Shown: in pieces, positions 17,078 to 25,341 of the stretch
Layout of the letters: every line of letters starts with the position of its first letter
Numbering within the stretch: position 1 is the first letter of the stretch
Assembly (NCBI GenBank): GCA_009833045.1
Contig: WUUP01000008.1
Location: 62,001 to 126,000 of the forward strand
Origin: Saprospirales bacterium GYS_P2D
GTDB lineage: Bacteria > Bacteroidota > Bacteroidia > Chitinophagales > Saprospiraceae
Length of the DNA: 64,000 nt
Reading direction: 5' to 3'
Made by a program: the position numbers and the translations under genes
The notes under the pieces: generated by a model
Database searches by the model: none
Seen by the model: the letters and a program-made list of their open reading frames with translations, nothing else
Told to the model about the DNA's origin: nothing

Positions 17078-18007
17078 TTACTTACTCAGTTTTGATCGTT
17101 TGACGAGATAGTTGCGCAGGATAGGGTTGAATCCCTGTCGGATATCCGCTGGCACATAGTCTATCTTATATTGTAGACATTTTTGTACGATCTCTTCTTT
17201 ACGATGCTTTATTTTTTCTTGGTATTCTTTTTTGATCTCATTAGACTGAAGTTTGATCTGCTCGCCTGACTCCATATCGACGAATAAGTACGGACGATTT
17301 TCAAATTCAAATTCCAGTTCGAGCGGCTGATCCATCACGTGGAATACTACAACCTCATGCTTATTATAGTTGAGATGTTGCAGCGCTGAGAATAGCTCTT
17401 CCTGATCCGCTCCTTTATCAAAGAAGTCGGAGAATATGATGATCAGGGATCGCTTATGCACTCGCTCAGCGATCTGATGTAGGATCTCTGCTGTGTTACT
17501 TTTTTTATTTAGTTGATTATCTTTTATGACATTCTCCAGATAGCTCAGGAGCAGCCGATAGTGAGTCGTGCTCGATCTGTTAGTAGTATGGATTTTTAGA
17601 CTTTCGTCGAATAGGCTGAGCCCAAATGCATCTCGCTGACGCTTGAGCAGATTCATCAGTGAGGCTGCTGCCAATGCTGAAAACTGTAGCTTATTCAGCT
17701 CGAGGTTTTTGATCTTTTGATCCTTAGGGAAGTACATCGAGGAGCTCGTATCGAGGACTATCTGACAGCGGAGATTAGTCTCTTCTTCATATCTCTTAAC
17801 GAATAATTTCTCCGTTCGAGCGAATACTTTCCAATCCAGATTCTTAGTACTCTCTCCTTGATTGTACAGTCTGTGCTCTGCAAACTCCACTGAGAACCCA
17901 TGAAACGGACTCTTGTGGAGACCGATGATGAAGCCCTCTACTACTTTCTTCGCCAGCAGATCCAGATTTTCGATCTGCTTCAGATCATACACATCAAAAT
18001 AACTCAT
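17078..18007 (-). CDS. DUF58 domain protein (vWA-like)
   Basis: The protein has 309 residues, soluble. The DUF58 signature is clear: an N-terminal segment with F-x-G-x-x-x-E-F-A-E-H-R-x-Y, then D-W-K-V-F-A-R, then a von Willebrand A-like MIDAS start L-D-T-S-S-S-M near residue 86. DUF58 proteins often work with MoxR AAA ATPases in assembling envelope or aerotolerance (Bat) complexes. No MoxR gene is next to it here; instead PPK2 and an S4 protein follow directly. Function is inferred only at family level. Confidence 0.88.
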   Translation of the reverse strand: MSYFDVYDLKQIENLDLLAKKVVEGFIIGLHKSPFHGFSVEFAEHRLYNQGESTKNLDWKVFARTEKLFVKRYEEETNLRCQIVLDTSSSMYFPKDQKIKNLELNKLQFSALAAASLMNLLKRQRDAFGLSLFDESLKIHTTNRSSTTHYRLLLSYLENVIKDNQLNKKSNTAEILHQIAERVHKRSLIIIFSDFFDKGADQEELFSALQHLNYNKHEVVVFHVMDQPLELEFEFENRPYLFVDMESGEQIKLQSNEIKKEYQEKIKHRKEEIVQKCLQYKIDYVPADIRQGFNPILRNYLVKRSKLSK

Positions 18008-18113
18008 AAGGATAAAGGTATCAAATCGCTCGATAATATGTTTGGCTTTGTGCTCCAGCTAATATCTGAAAGCCGTCAGAAGTCTGCAGTTCAGCTACCA
18101 TAGCTTCAAACAC

Positions 18114-18149
18114 AAAAAAGCCCTCGACCATATATGGACGAAGGCTTTT
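18114..18149 (-). terminator. Terminator of thioredoxin
   Basis: AAAAGCC-C-TCG pairs with CGA-A-GGCTTTT around a CCATATATGG palindrome; read on the minus strand it ends in six T. A second small hairpin (18158-18173) followed by seven T on the plus strand lies between it and the gene. Confidence 0.7.
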
Positions 18150-18188
18150 AACTTTTTATTAGTCGAGACTAATTTTTTTCTGTCTTAC

Positions 18189-18509
18189 TTATGATAAGAT
18201 AGCATCCAGCTTAGAAGCTAATGTAGCTTTAGTCGCAGTACCTACGTGCTTATCTACTACTTCACCATTCTTGATGAATAGGATCGTAGGGATACTTCTC
18301 ACGCCGTATTTCATTGATACTTCTGGATTGTGATCGACATTTACTTTGCCGACTAATGCTTTACCGTCATAATCTTTAGCTAAGTCCTCGATGACGGGAC
18401 CTACTAAGCGACATGGTCCACACCACTCTGCCCAGAAATCTACAACAGATACTTTTTCGTCTGCCAATGCTGTCTCAGCAAAGTTAGTGTCAGTGAATTC
18501 AAATGCCAT
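18189..18509 (-). CDS. trxA: Thioredoxin
   Basis: The protein has 106 residues, the full length of thioredoxin 1. The active site W-A-E-W-C-G-P-C is near residues 26-33, with the buried Asp in V-V-D-F-W, the cis-proline segment S-I-P-T near 73, and G at the end of the last strand. It reduces disulfides in cytoplasmic proteins. It is a single-gene transcript by layout: a divergent gene lies upstream and a terminator downstream. Confidence 0.97.
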   Translation of the reverse strand: MAFEFTDTNFAETALADEKVSVVDFWAEWCGPCRLVGPVIEDLAKDYDGKALVGKVNVDHNPEVSMKYGVRSIPTILFIKNGEVVDKHVGTATKATLASKLDAILS

Positions 18510-18628
18510 TTCGTATTTTTTTTAATTCAATTGTTTCAACAGCGAATTTAAAGAAAAAGTTGCCCATTTATGTTTTCCTTAAGAAGAAAGTCGTTAAGAC
18601 TACACTTCTCACTATATATTGACCCCAG

Positions 18629-19714
18629 ATGAAGATATTGGCATGGATCAGACTGGCAATATGGCCGCTCATAGCACTCATCGTGTTAGCTATATATCAG
18701 TGGCTGCCCTATGACTCGGCAGGCGTCGAGCGGTACTATACTCGTGGGATATTCGCTCTCTATCGGAGTGTATATGATACGCTCTTAGGATGGCTGCCTA
18801 TCCCGATGATCTATATAGTCTTAGGAGCTATAGTCGTATGGCTGATCTATCGTGTCCGACGGATCTGGAGACAGAAGCGATCTCTATGGCGGCAGTGGGC
18901 TCGATTGGGCCTAAGTCTGATTAATTTACTGAGCGTTTTGCTGGTCGTATTCTATGTCTGCTGGGGATTTAACTATAAGCGAGCTGACCCCTTTGTCTTA
19001 TTTGATAAGGAGGAGATAGTGATGACTGAGGATGAGCTGTACGAGGAGTATGAGCGTATCACTCGACATCTGGTATATCTGAGGTCACAGCTGGGCTCCG
19101 ACGGTATCGACTGGCATAGCGAGATAGATAGAGTACGTCCACAGCTGCAGGGGCAGCTGGAGCAGGTCATTGCTGATCATGGCGGTACTCATGCAGGTGC
19201 AGTACATGCTCGTCTGCTATATCCTCGTGGTAGTCTGCTCCACTGGAGTACGGCGGGAGTCTATCTGCCATGGGCTGGAGAGGGCCATGTCGATCCGGGA
19301 CTACATCCGATCACTTGGCCTTTCACGATGACGCATGAGATGTCTCATGGCTACGGATATACAGGAGAGGATCAGTGCAATTTTTGGGCACTACTCGCCT
19401 GTGCCTCGAATGATGAGCTGATAGTACAGTATAGTGGCTACTTTGGCTACTGGCGCTACCTCCGATCCAATGCCTATCTGGCTAACAAAGAGCGATATGC
19501 TGCCTGCCAAAACATCGTATCAGAGCAGCTCATACAAGATCTAAAAGAAGTGTATGAATACAGTGACCGCTATAAAGAGCTACTACCTGCGCTGAGAGAC
19601 CTGGTCTATGATAGCTATCTCAAGTCTCACGGCATCTCAGATGGACTGAAAAACTATAGTCGTATGATCGTATTGGCACATCGATATCAAGTGGAGAATG
19701 GTAGGCTTTTTTAG
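18629..19714 (+). CDS. DUF3810 membrane protein with metalloprotease-like HExxH
   Basis: The protein has 361 residues. Two hydrophobic segments (about 7-25 and 52-73) and a third near 91-112 anchor it in the membrane, followed by a large soluble domain. The DUF3810 signature is present: T-M-T-H-E-M-S-H-G-Y-G near residues 234-244, whose H-E-x2-H matches a zinc-metallopeptidase motif, and E-D-Q-C-N-F-W-A-L-L-A-C with a downstream acidic N-D-E. No DUF3810 enzyme activity is known to me, so proteolysis is an inference. Confidence 0.85.
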   Translation: MKILAWIRLAIWPLIALIVLAIYQWLPYDSAGVERYYTRGIFALYRSVYDTLLGWLPIPMIYIVLGAIVVWLIYRVRRIWRQKRSLWRQWARLGLSLINLLSVLLVVFYVCWGFNYKRADPFVLFDKEEIVMTEDELYEEYERITRHLVYLRSQLGSDGIDWHSEIDRVRPQLQGQLEQVIADHGGTHAGAVHARLLYPRGSLLHWSTAGVYLPWAGEGHVDPGLHPITWPFTMTHEMSHGYGYTGEDQCNFWALLACASNDELIVQYSGYFGYWRYLRSNAYLANKERYAACQNIVSEQLIQDLKEVYEYSDRYKELLPALRDLVYDSYLKSHGISDGLKNYSRMIVLAHRYQVENGRLF

Positions 19715-19780
19715 CGAAATTGATTGGCTTGTTGCAATTTTAAAATTCTATAGGTATAATTATTTCAAAGTGTATAAGTC

Positions 19781-20020
19781 ATAAGTAAGTTAACTTAATC
19801 GATAGACGAACAAGTGATGACAAGAGTAAAAGAATTTGTGAAAAAGGCTCATAGAAGCTTATCTGAGATAGTTGAGTCATATCTCAATCGAGTAACTATC
19901 GGTGAAGAGAAATCAGAAGATGATGAGTTAGTTCTGATATATGGTATGATGAAACTGAATCCTGATTTTGATGAGAAAAAGGCAATTCGTGAAATATTGA
20001 ATAATAGGTATTCAGGATAA
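19781..20020 (+). pseudogene. Broken DUF6364-family antitoxin gene
   Basis: The frame from 19781 reads I-S-K-L-T-stop-S-I-D-E-Q-V and then continues open to 20020 as a 68-residue tail (R-S-L-S-E-I-V-E-S-Y-L, ending D-F-D-E-K-K-A-I-R-E-I-L-N-N-R-Y). DUF6364 ribbon-helix-helix antitoxins normally begin M-S-K-L-T-L-S-I-D; here the ATG has become ATA and the Leu codon TTA has become TAA (19796-19798). Translation could still begin at GTG 19814 or ATG 19817, but would lack the DNA-binding beta-strand. No toxin gene follows. The family assignment rests on pattern memory. Confidence 0.65.
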
Positions 20021-20050
20021 GTCATTGTTTCCTAATTTTAACAAATAACC

Positions 20051-20323
20051 ATGACCAAACAAGAACTCTCTTTATTATCAGATGATGAACTTTTACTCAA
20101 AAAGAAAGAACTACAAAAGTCCAAAATCGTACATGCTATTTTGATTGGATTTTTGGCGGGAGTAATTGCATTTGGATTAGGCGGGTGGCTGATGTCGGAG
20201 GAGCGCAATATTGGTTTTTTCATCCCCATGCTTTTTCCCATATATTTCATCTATCGGCTACTGAAAGGGAATGATGAGCATAAAGTGTTAGAAGAGGTAC
20301 TGTCGGAGCGAGGAATGCATTGA
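20051..20323 (+). CDS. Small two-helix membrane protein, unknown
   Basis: The protein has 90 residues. A charged N-terminal helix (S-D-D-E-L-L-L-K-K-K-E-L) precedes two hydrophobic segments, about residues 31-50 with glycines and 57-74. The C-terminus is short and acidic. I recognise no family. It sits 30 bases after the broken antitoxin gene, where a toxin would be expected, but it does not resemble a PIN-domain toxin. Confidence 0.6.
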   Translation: MTKQELSLLSDDELLLKKKELQKSKIVHAILIGFLAGVIAFGLGGWLMSEERNIGFFIPMLFPIYFIYRLLKGNDEHKVLEEVLSERGMH

Positions 20324-20366
20324 GCCAGAACCTTTGATAAATTTAAATAGAAATTAAAACGTAGAA

Positions 20367-21251
20367 ATGAGGCTATTCTTGATCATATTGTTGACTGTCG
20401 CCACTGTCTTTTCATCCATGGGCCAATCCTGTAAGAAGATGTACAAGGATATGCTCGAACCCGACGCTAAGCTAAAGGACTGTGGACCAAACTATACTAT
20501 CGAAAAAACGAAGTCAGGAGCATACGTAGTCAAGAGATACTATCCAGAGAACAAGCATATAACACACTTAGCTACCTATAAATCTGACAAGTACAAAGAA
20601 CTGCATGGTCGCTACGAAAGATCATGGGATGATGGCACATTGGTTATCTCAGGCATGTATAAGGATAATGTGAAAGTAGGGCTGTGGCAAGAAGAAAGAG
20701 GCCAGATAGGCTATTACAAAAATGGGGAGAAGGAAGGAGAATGGAAAAGCTATAATAAGGATAGCTCACTGATCGGGCTCAATCATTATGTCCATGGAGA
20801 ACTACATGGAGAACAGTTCCGATATGATAGCCTCGGCCAGATCACCCTGACTGAACAATATGATAATGGAGAATTAATCTATACTTCTGCTGATACCTCT
20901 GAGCAGGTAGTCGAAGAGCTACCTCGATTTCCCGGATGTGAGGACATGGGATTAGAAGGGGAAGAGTTGAAAGCTTGCTCTGATCGAGAGCTCTTGCAAT
21001 ATGTATATGGAAAGCTAAAGTATCCTAAGAGGTCGAGAGAGCTGAATATTCAGGGTAATGCACTCGTCGAATTCGTCGTCGAAAAGGATGGAAGCATCGC
21101 TGATATCAAAGTACTCAATGGTGTATCTAAGGATATCAAAAAAGTAGTCGTCTCTCTGGTCCATGACATGCCGACATGGCGACCTGGTATGCAAAGAGGA
21201 GAGCCGGTGAGAGTCTTGTATACCTTACCTGTCAGCTTTAGATTAGAATGA
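20367..21251 (+). CDS. Exported protein with MORN-like (YwqK) repeats and TonB-C domain
   Basis: The protein has 294 residues. A cleavable signal peptide (about 1-19, ending S-M-G-Q) is followed by repeats of the MORN/YwqK type (H-G-R-Y-E-x-S-W-D-D-G-T, K-V-G-L-W, K-N-G-E-K-E-G-E-W-K-S-Y, L-H-G-E-Q) across about 75-165. Residues about 190-294 form a TonB-C domain with F-P-G-C-E-D near 191, then K-Y-P-K-R-S-R-E-L-N-I-Q-G and W-R-P-G-M-Q-R-G-E-P-V-R-V. It lacks the membrane anchor of a true TonB. Such proteins are common in Bacteroidota but have no established role. Confidence 0.82.
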   Translation: MRLFLIILLTVATVFSSMGQSCKKMYKDMLEPDAKLKDCGPNYTIEKTKSGAYVVKRYYPENKHITHLATYKSDKYKELHGRYERSWDDGTLVISGMYKDNVKVGLWQEERGQIGYYKNGEKEGEWKSYNKDSSLIGLNHYVHGELHGEQFRYDSLGQITLTEQYDNGELIYTSADTSEQVVEELPRFPGCEDMGLEGEELKACSDRELLQYVYGKLKYPKRSRELNIQGNALVEFVVEKDGSIADIKVLNGVSKDIKKVVVSLVHDMPTWRPGMQRGEPVRVLYTLPVSFRLE

Positions 21252-21284
21252 TTCATTATTTTGGCAGGAGCTATTATCCATCTT

Positions 21285-22703
21285 ATGCCAAAGAAACTCA
21301 TACTACTATTGGGGCCGCTGCTGTGCCTACTGATACAGATCGGACCTTGGGATATTATTAATCCTACAGTGGATCGGGTGGTCGGAGTAGCACTATGGAT
21401 GATCCTATGGTGGATCACTGAGGTCGTATCGATCTCAGTGACGGCCTTGATTCCTTTGACATTTTTTCCACTGATGGGGATTATGGATATCAAGACAGTC
21501 TCGGCATTTTATGGACATCCGATTATCTTCTTGTTTTTTGGAGGCTTCATTTTAGCCTTGGCACTGGAGAAGGTCAATCTGCACCGTCGACTGGCACTTA
21601 ATATCATCAAGCTCACAGGCACTCGGCCCGATCGGGTGATATTAGGTTTTTTGATAGCTACCGCATTCCTAAGTATGTGGATCAGTAATACGGCTACGAC
21701 CGTAGTCATGCTACCGATCGCATATTCTGTGATCCAGCTATTGACAGATGATGAGGATGGATTCACCGCTCGGGATCGAGGATTCGCAGTGAGTATTTTA
21801 CTGGGCATCGCCTACTCGGCCAATGTCGGAGGCATAGCTACGATCATAGGTACTCCGCCCAATATTGTCTTAGCAGGATTTATGGAGAGTGAGTACGGCT
21901 AAAGTATATCCTTCTTGCGCTGGATGCTGATCGGAGTGCCCTTCATGCTGATCATGCTACTGGGCATTTATCTACTGCTGACACGATCGATCAGAGCGGA
22001 GGGGATCGCATCTATGGATCGTGCGGAGGAGCTGATCGATAGAGAACTGGATCAGTTAGGTCCGGTATCGACGGCCGAGCGGTGGATCATGGGCGTATTC
22101 GCTATAGCGATCACCCTATGGATCACTAAAAATCTCATCAACCAATGGCTCCCTGATCTGGGTCTGACGGACACCACGATCAGCTTGGTGGCGGCATTTT
22201 CGTGTTTCTGCATCGTCCATCAGCGACAGTTCATTTTCACTTGGGCCGATACTAAGGAGTTGCCCTGGGGGATCATCATCCTATTCGGAGGAGGCTTAGC
22301 ATTGGCGAATGGTCTCTCACAGGCAGGGCTCATCGATATGATTGGCGAGCAGGTATCGTCCTATGCTACTCTGCCTACGCTGATCATCGCTGCGATATTG
22401 ATATCGTTGATGCTATTCATGACAGAGCTGATGAGTAATGTTGCTCTGGTGGCTATCATCGCACCTATGGCAGCTGGCGTCGCTGTAGGGATGGATATCG
22501 AGGTGCTGCATCTCCTGATCCCACTGGCGATGGCTTCGAGCTGCGCCTTCATGCTACCGATGGCCACGCCGCCCAATGCGATCGTATTTGCCAGTGGCCA
22601 TATACAGGTCCGAGAGATGGTCCGAGTCGGTATATTTCTCAATCTCCTTTCCATCTTATTGTTGGTTTTGTTTTTTGAGCTATTGATACCGCTGGTGATG
22701 TGA
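21285..22703 (+). pseudogene. SLC13/DASS-family anion transporter interrupted by one in-frame stop
   Basis: The frame from ATG 21285 to TGA 22703 (473 codons) is uninterrupted except for one TAA at 21900-21902, and both halves are in the same frame. The first half has W-I-S-N-T-A-T-T-V-V-M-L-P-I-A (first S-N-T motif). The second half has M-T-E-L-M-S-N-V-A-L-V-A-I-I-A-P-M-A (second motif) and M-A-T-P-P-N-A-I-V-F-A. About ten hydrophobic segments span the two parts. Length and motifs fit a sodium-coupled di- or tricarboxylate or sulfate symporter. The stop falls in a loop (E-Y-G-stop-S-I-S-F-L-R-W), so it is probably a recent nonsense mutation, a sequencing error, or readthrough. The in-frame TTG at 21261 is less likely as start. 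Confidence 0.82.
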
Positions 22704-22728
22704 GTCGAGCTCAAATGAATATGTCATC

Positions 22729-23136
22729 TTATGTAGCTTGGTGTGATGCAGATAGCTCCCTCAGGACCTGTATAGCTCGCTTTCCTTCCTCATATGCGAC
22801 GAAAATATGATCGTGGTGATATCCCGCTACTACATTGCAGCTGAGCTTTGCTGCTGATAGAGCATTGGCGAAGGCGGCTGTGAGACCTACTGCCTCCAGT
22901 GCCGAGTGCACCTCGAGCGTGATCCAAGCGCAGATGTACTCGTATTTCAGACCATACTGATCAGCGACAGTCTGCGACAGGATCAGTGTGGTCCCCTCTG
23001 GCTCTCGGATACTGGCGATGATCAGCTCATGAGGGATCGTCGGTGGACTATCCACACAGCAGTATACATAGCGTCCGTCATGTAGCTTTGGCTGGAGGGT
23101 AGTGAGCAGAGCGTTGAGATTCTTGATAGGAGTCAT
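22729..23136 (-). CDS. ACT-domain protein
   Basis: The protein has 135 residues. It matches the small ACT-domain family often annotated as ACT domain-containing protein: L-x-P-K-L-H-D-G-R-Y-V-Y near 15-26, then I-R-E-P-E-G-T-T-L-I-L, then W-I-T-L-E-V-H-S-A-L-E-A-V-G-L-T-A near 71-87 and C-N-V-V-A-G-Y-H-H-D-H-I-F-V near 100-113. Such proteins are thought to sense small ligands such as amino acids; the ligand is unknown. The start overlaps the stop of the upstream CBU_0592-like gene by 4 bases. Confidence 0.82.
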   Translation of the reverse strand: MTPIKNLNALLTTLQPKLHDGRYVYCCVDSPPTIPHELIIASIREPEGTTLILSQTVADQYGLKYEYICAWITLEVHSALEAVGLTAAFANALSAAKLSCNVVAGYHHDHIFVAYEEGKRAIQVLRELSASHQAT

Positions 23137-23381
23137 AGGCCTCTATTTTTTCGGAGGTAGCGGATGAGCGCAGCGAGAGATACAGCGGTCCAGACTCCCT
23201 CGAGTAGGACAAAAGGATAGTAGCTCATCATGATCGATGCAATGCAAGCTAAAGTCGCTCCGATGAGATTCATAAGGATATAGCTGAGCTGCTCAGGCTG
23301 GAGACGGCCATTGAGATTGAGGAAGTAGGCCAGCAGTATCAGTGATACGCCGATGAATCCGATGATATCTACGAAAGTCAT
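23133..23381 (-). CDS. CBU_0592-family small membrane protein
   Basis: The protein has 82 residues from ATG at 23381. The longer frame to 23480 would overlap the divergent gene and add an unlikely tail. It matches the CBU_0592 family (I-G-F-I-G-V-S-L-I-L-L-A-Y-F-L-N near 6-21), with three hydrophobic segments and a basic C-terminus. The family has no established function. It overlaps the ACT-domain gene by 4 bases, suggesting an operon. Confidence 0.78.
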   Translation of the reverse strand: MTFVDIIGFIGVSLILLAYFLNLNGRLQPEQLSYILMNLIGATLACIASIMMSYYPFVLLEGVWTAVSLAALIRYLRKNRGL

Positions 23382-23462
23382 GCTGTAAGTATAAATGATT
23401 CTGTGAAATGTGCTGTAGAAAATATAGTACACGACTACGATCCATATATCTTGCGGCTTCAT

Positions 23463-24317
23463 ATGAGCGAGCAGCAACAAAATATCTGGAAGGCCCTACA
23501 GTATATGTTATTCAGCGTATCTGCCTTCACGGTGCTCAATGCATGCGTCAAGTATTTGGATTCTATTTCTCCCTATCAGATCGTTTTCTTCAGAGCGGCA
23601 GGTACATTGATACTTTGTCTGGTGTTGCTACGAGTACGAGGTATTTCGCTGAGAGGCACTCATCAGGGACTATTGATAGCCAGAGGTGTGGTAGGCACGA
23701 TATCTATGGCTTTTTTCTTTTTTGCGGTGAAGGAGCTACCATTTGGTTCGGCTGTATCACTTCGCTATCTATCACCGATATTCGCTGCGCTCTTAGCGAT
23801 GCTTTGGCTCAAGGAGCGGATCACAGTAGTACAGTGGTTTTGTTTTTTGATGGCTTTCGCAGGAGTCTTGGTGCTCAAGGGATTTGATCCGAGGGTATCG
23901 ATCTTGGGCCTGAGTTATATCTTACTTTCTGCCTTTTTCAGTGGGATGGTCTATGTCCTGATACGACGTATCGGACTGCGTGAGCATCCGATCGTGATCG
24001 TCACCTACTTCATGATCTGTGCGACACTAATTGGAGGAGTACTGTCGATAGGAGACTGGCGAGTCCCTGTTCAGAGTGATTATTGGGCGATTGGCGCACT
24101 TGGGCTATTTGGCTTTTTCGGGCAGTTTTTCATGACTAAGGCTTATCAGATCGCCTCCGTCGGGGTGGTCGCTCCCATGAAGTATCTCGAGTCTATTTTC
24201 GCCCTATTGATTGGTTGGATTTGGTTTGGCGAAGGCTATGAGATATCAGCTCTACTGGGTATCGTCCTGATCGTAGGAGGTATGCTGCTGAATATTTTTG
24301 TGAAGCGGAGGGCGTAG
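23463..24317 (+). CDS. EamA/DMT-family transporter
   Basis: The protein has 284 residues, ten hydrophobic segments, from ATG 23463. The two EamA repeats are visible: F-F-R-A-A-G-T-L and S-L-R-Y-L-S-P-I-F-A-A-L-L-A-M-L-W-L-K-E near 92-111, repeated in the second half as A-P-M-K-Y-L-E-S-I-F-A-L-L-I-G-W near 236-251, with G-L. Drug/metabolite transporters export small molecules; the substrate cannot be told. It is divergent from the CBU_0592-like gene with an 81-base gap. Confidence 0.9.
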   Translation: MSEQQQNIWKALQYMLFSVSAFTVLNACVKYLDSISPYQIVFFRAAGTLILCLVLLRVRGISLRGTHQGLLIARGVVGTISMAFFFFAVKELPFGSAVSLRYLSPIFAALLAMLWLKERITVVQWFCFLMAFAGVLVLKGFDPRVSILGLSYILLSAFFSGMVYVLIRRIGLREHPIVIVTYFMICATLIGGVLSIGDWRVPVQSDYWAIGALGLFGFFGQFFMTKAYQIASVGVVAPMKYLESIFALLIGWIWFGEGYEISALLGIVLIVGGMLLNIFVKRRA

Positions 24318-24347
24318 GAGGTTGGGGACCAGTTCATTTAAAGTAAA

Positions 24348-24701
24348 TTACCTAATATTTATTTTACCAACAGGACAATCGCCTGGACGCAATTTATTCC
24401 AAATTGCAATTAGTTTATGCTTTTTTATTCTATGATAGTAGGCAATTTTTTTACGTGCATTTTTTGGTAAATCCCCTTTAATAATTTCTCCTGTTTGAAT
24501 ATTGACTGAAACATTGAATTGGGGACAACGAACATGAAAATGCGGTGGTGGGTGCTCATTTGGATATATTTCTATTTTTAGATTTTGAACCCGATCGACA
24601 AGCTCTCTTTTTTCTACAACCGTACCGTCAGGTAATACAGAGGTGGAAATAAAAATGAAATTTAGGAATTGTTCGAGTCTGTCAATTTCTTCCATATGCA
24701 C
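24348..24701 (-). CDS. DUF4160 domain protein
   Basis: The protein has 117 residues. The DUF4160 motif is plain: I-E-I-Y-P-N-E-H-P-P-P-H-F-H-V near residues 43-57, followed by I-Q-T-G-E-I-I-K-G-D-L-P. DUF4160 genes often stand next to a DUF2442 gene; none is here. The stretch is markedly more AT-rich than its neighbours, a sign of transfer. It ends just before the convergent EamA gene. Function is unknown. Confidence 0.82.
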   Translation of the reverse strand: MHMEEIDRLEQFLNFIFISTSVLPDGTVVEKRELVDRVQNLKIEIYPNEHPPPHFHVRCPQFNVSVNIQTGEIIKGDLPKNARKKIAYYHRIKKHKLIAIWNKLRPGDCPVGKINIR

Positions 24702-24914
24702 GTTTCCATTAACTAATGATTAGATTTTCCGATACTTTTTATTTATTGCCTGATATTTTCATCTTTTCATTAATCCTTTAGTTTTAATAGTGTCAAAAGT
24801 CTTGTTCTAAGGTAGAATTACTAACTCGCTAAGTTTCTTTAATTTAGAATTAAACCTAAATTCAATATGTATCTCTTTTAAAATAGGTCTCAGACCATAC
24901 TTGAAGTAAGGAAT

Positions 24915-24968
24915 CTATGTCTCTATGTCTTTTAGTGCTAATCGACTGAGTTTATACGGTAAACTCAT
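24915..24968 (-). pseudogene. Remnant of a ParE toxin gene
   Basis: Beginning 3 bases after the ParD stop, an ATG opens a reading frame MSLPYKLSRLALKDIET and then meets TAG. The start resembles ParE/RelE-family toxins (Y-K-L-S-x-L-A-x-x-D-I/L-E). A later segment in another frame reads V-W-S-E-T, like the second ParE helix, so a frameshift as well as the stop is likely. About 270 bases separate ParD from the next gene, too little for an intact toxin of about 100 residues. Confidence 0.6.
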
Positions 24969-24971
24969 TGA

Positions 24972-25214
24972 TCAAGATGGTTTCGATTTTAGCATTTCTA
25001 AGTGAATATTTGGATCAAAATCTTCAATATACCCACTATTTTCTCCAGCTTCTATTGCCTTTCGCAGAGCGATTATTTTTTGCTCTTTTTCATCAATCAT
25101 TCTCAAACCGGCTCTTATTACCTCGCTGACGGATGCATATCTGCCACACTCAATACTCCGTTCGATTATTTTTTCAAAATGATCGCCTAATGTTACTGAT
25201 GTATTCTTTGGCAT
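24972..25214 (-). CDS. parD: ParD-family antitoxin
   Basis: The protein has 80 residues: T-S-V-T-L-G-D-H-F ribbon, then G-R-Y-A-S-V-S-E-V-I-R-A-G-L-R near 24-38, the conserved ribbon-helix-helix core of ParD, then a helical tail with A-L-R-K-A-I-E-A-G-E-N-S-G. In a complete locus ParD binds and neutralises ParE and represses its own promoter. Here the toxin partner is broken, so this is an orphan. The region is AT-rich like the neighbouring DUF4160 gene. Confidence 0.87.
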   Translation of the reverse strand: MPKNTSVTLGDHFEKIIERSIECGRYASVSEVIRAGLRMIDEKEQKIIALRKAIEAGENSGYIEDFDPNIHLEMLKSKPS

Positions 25215-25221
25215 ATGTATA

Positions 25222-25252
25222 GTATATATTCAAATATACCATTTATTGGTAT
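25222..25252 (-). promoter_or_regulatory. Candidate ParD operator
   Basis: Two overlapping perfect inverted repeats lie just upstream of the ParD start: GTATAT (25222-25227) with ATATAC (25234-25239), and ATACCA (25236-25241) with TGGTAT (25247-25252). Ribbon-helix-helix antitoxins bind such short palindromes in their own promoters; binding here is inferred. Confidence 0.45.
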
Positions 25253-25341
25253 TTGCATCAAAGTGTAATACCTGAAAGGTAAATAGCCATTTTATCCCAT
25301 CCAAATATGGGGTTTTGGTGAAATCATAGTTATGAGATCAC

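Noticed and set aside
19796-21902. TAA reassigned as a sense codon, since two genes carry in-frame TAA.
   Set aside because: Many intact genes here (for example ffh and agmatinase) end in TAA at family-typical lengths, so independent lesions or errors are simpler.
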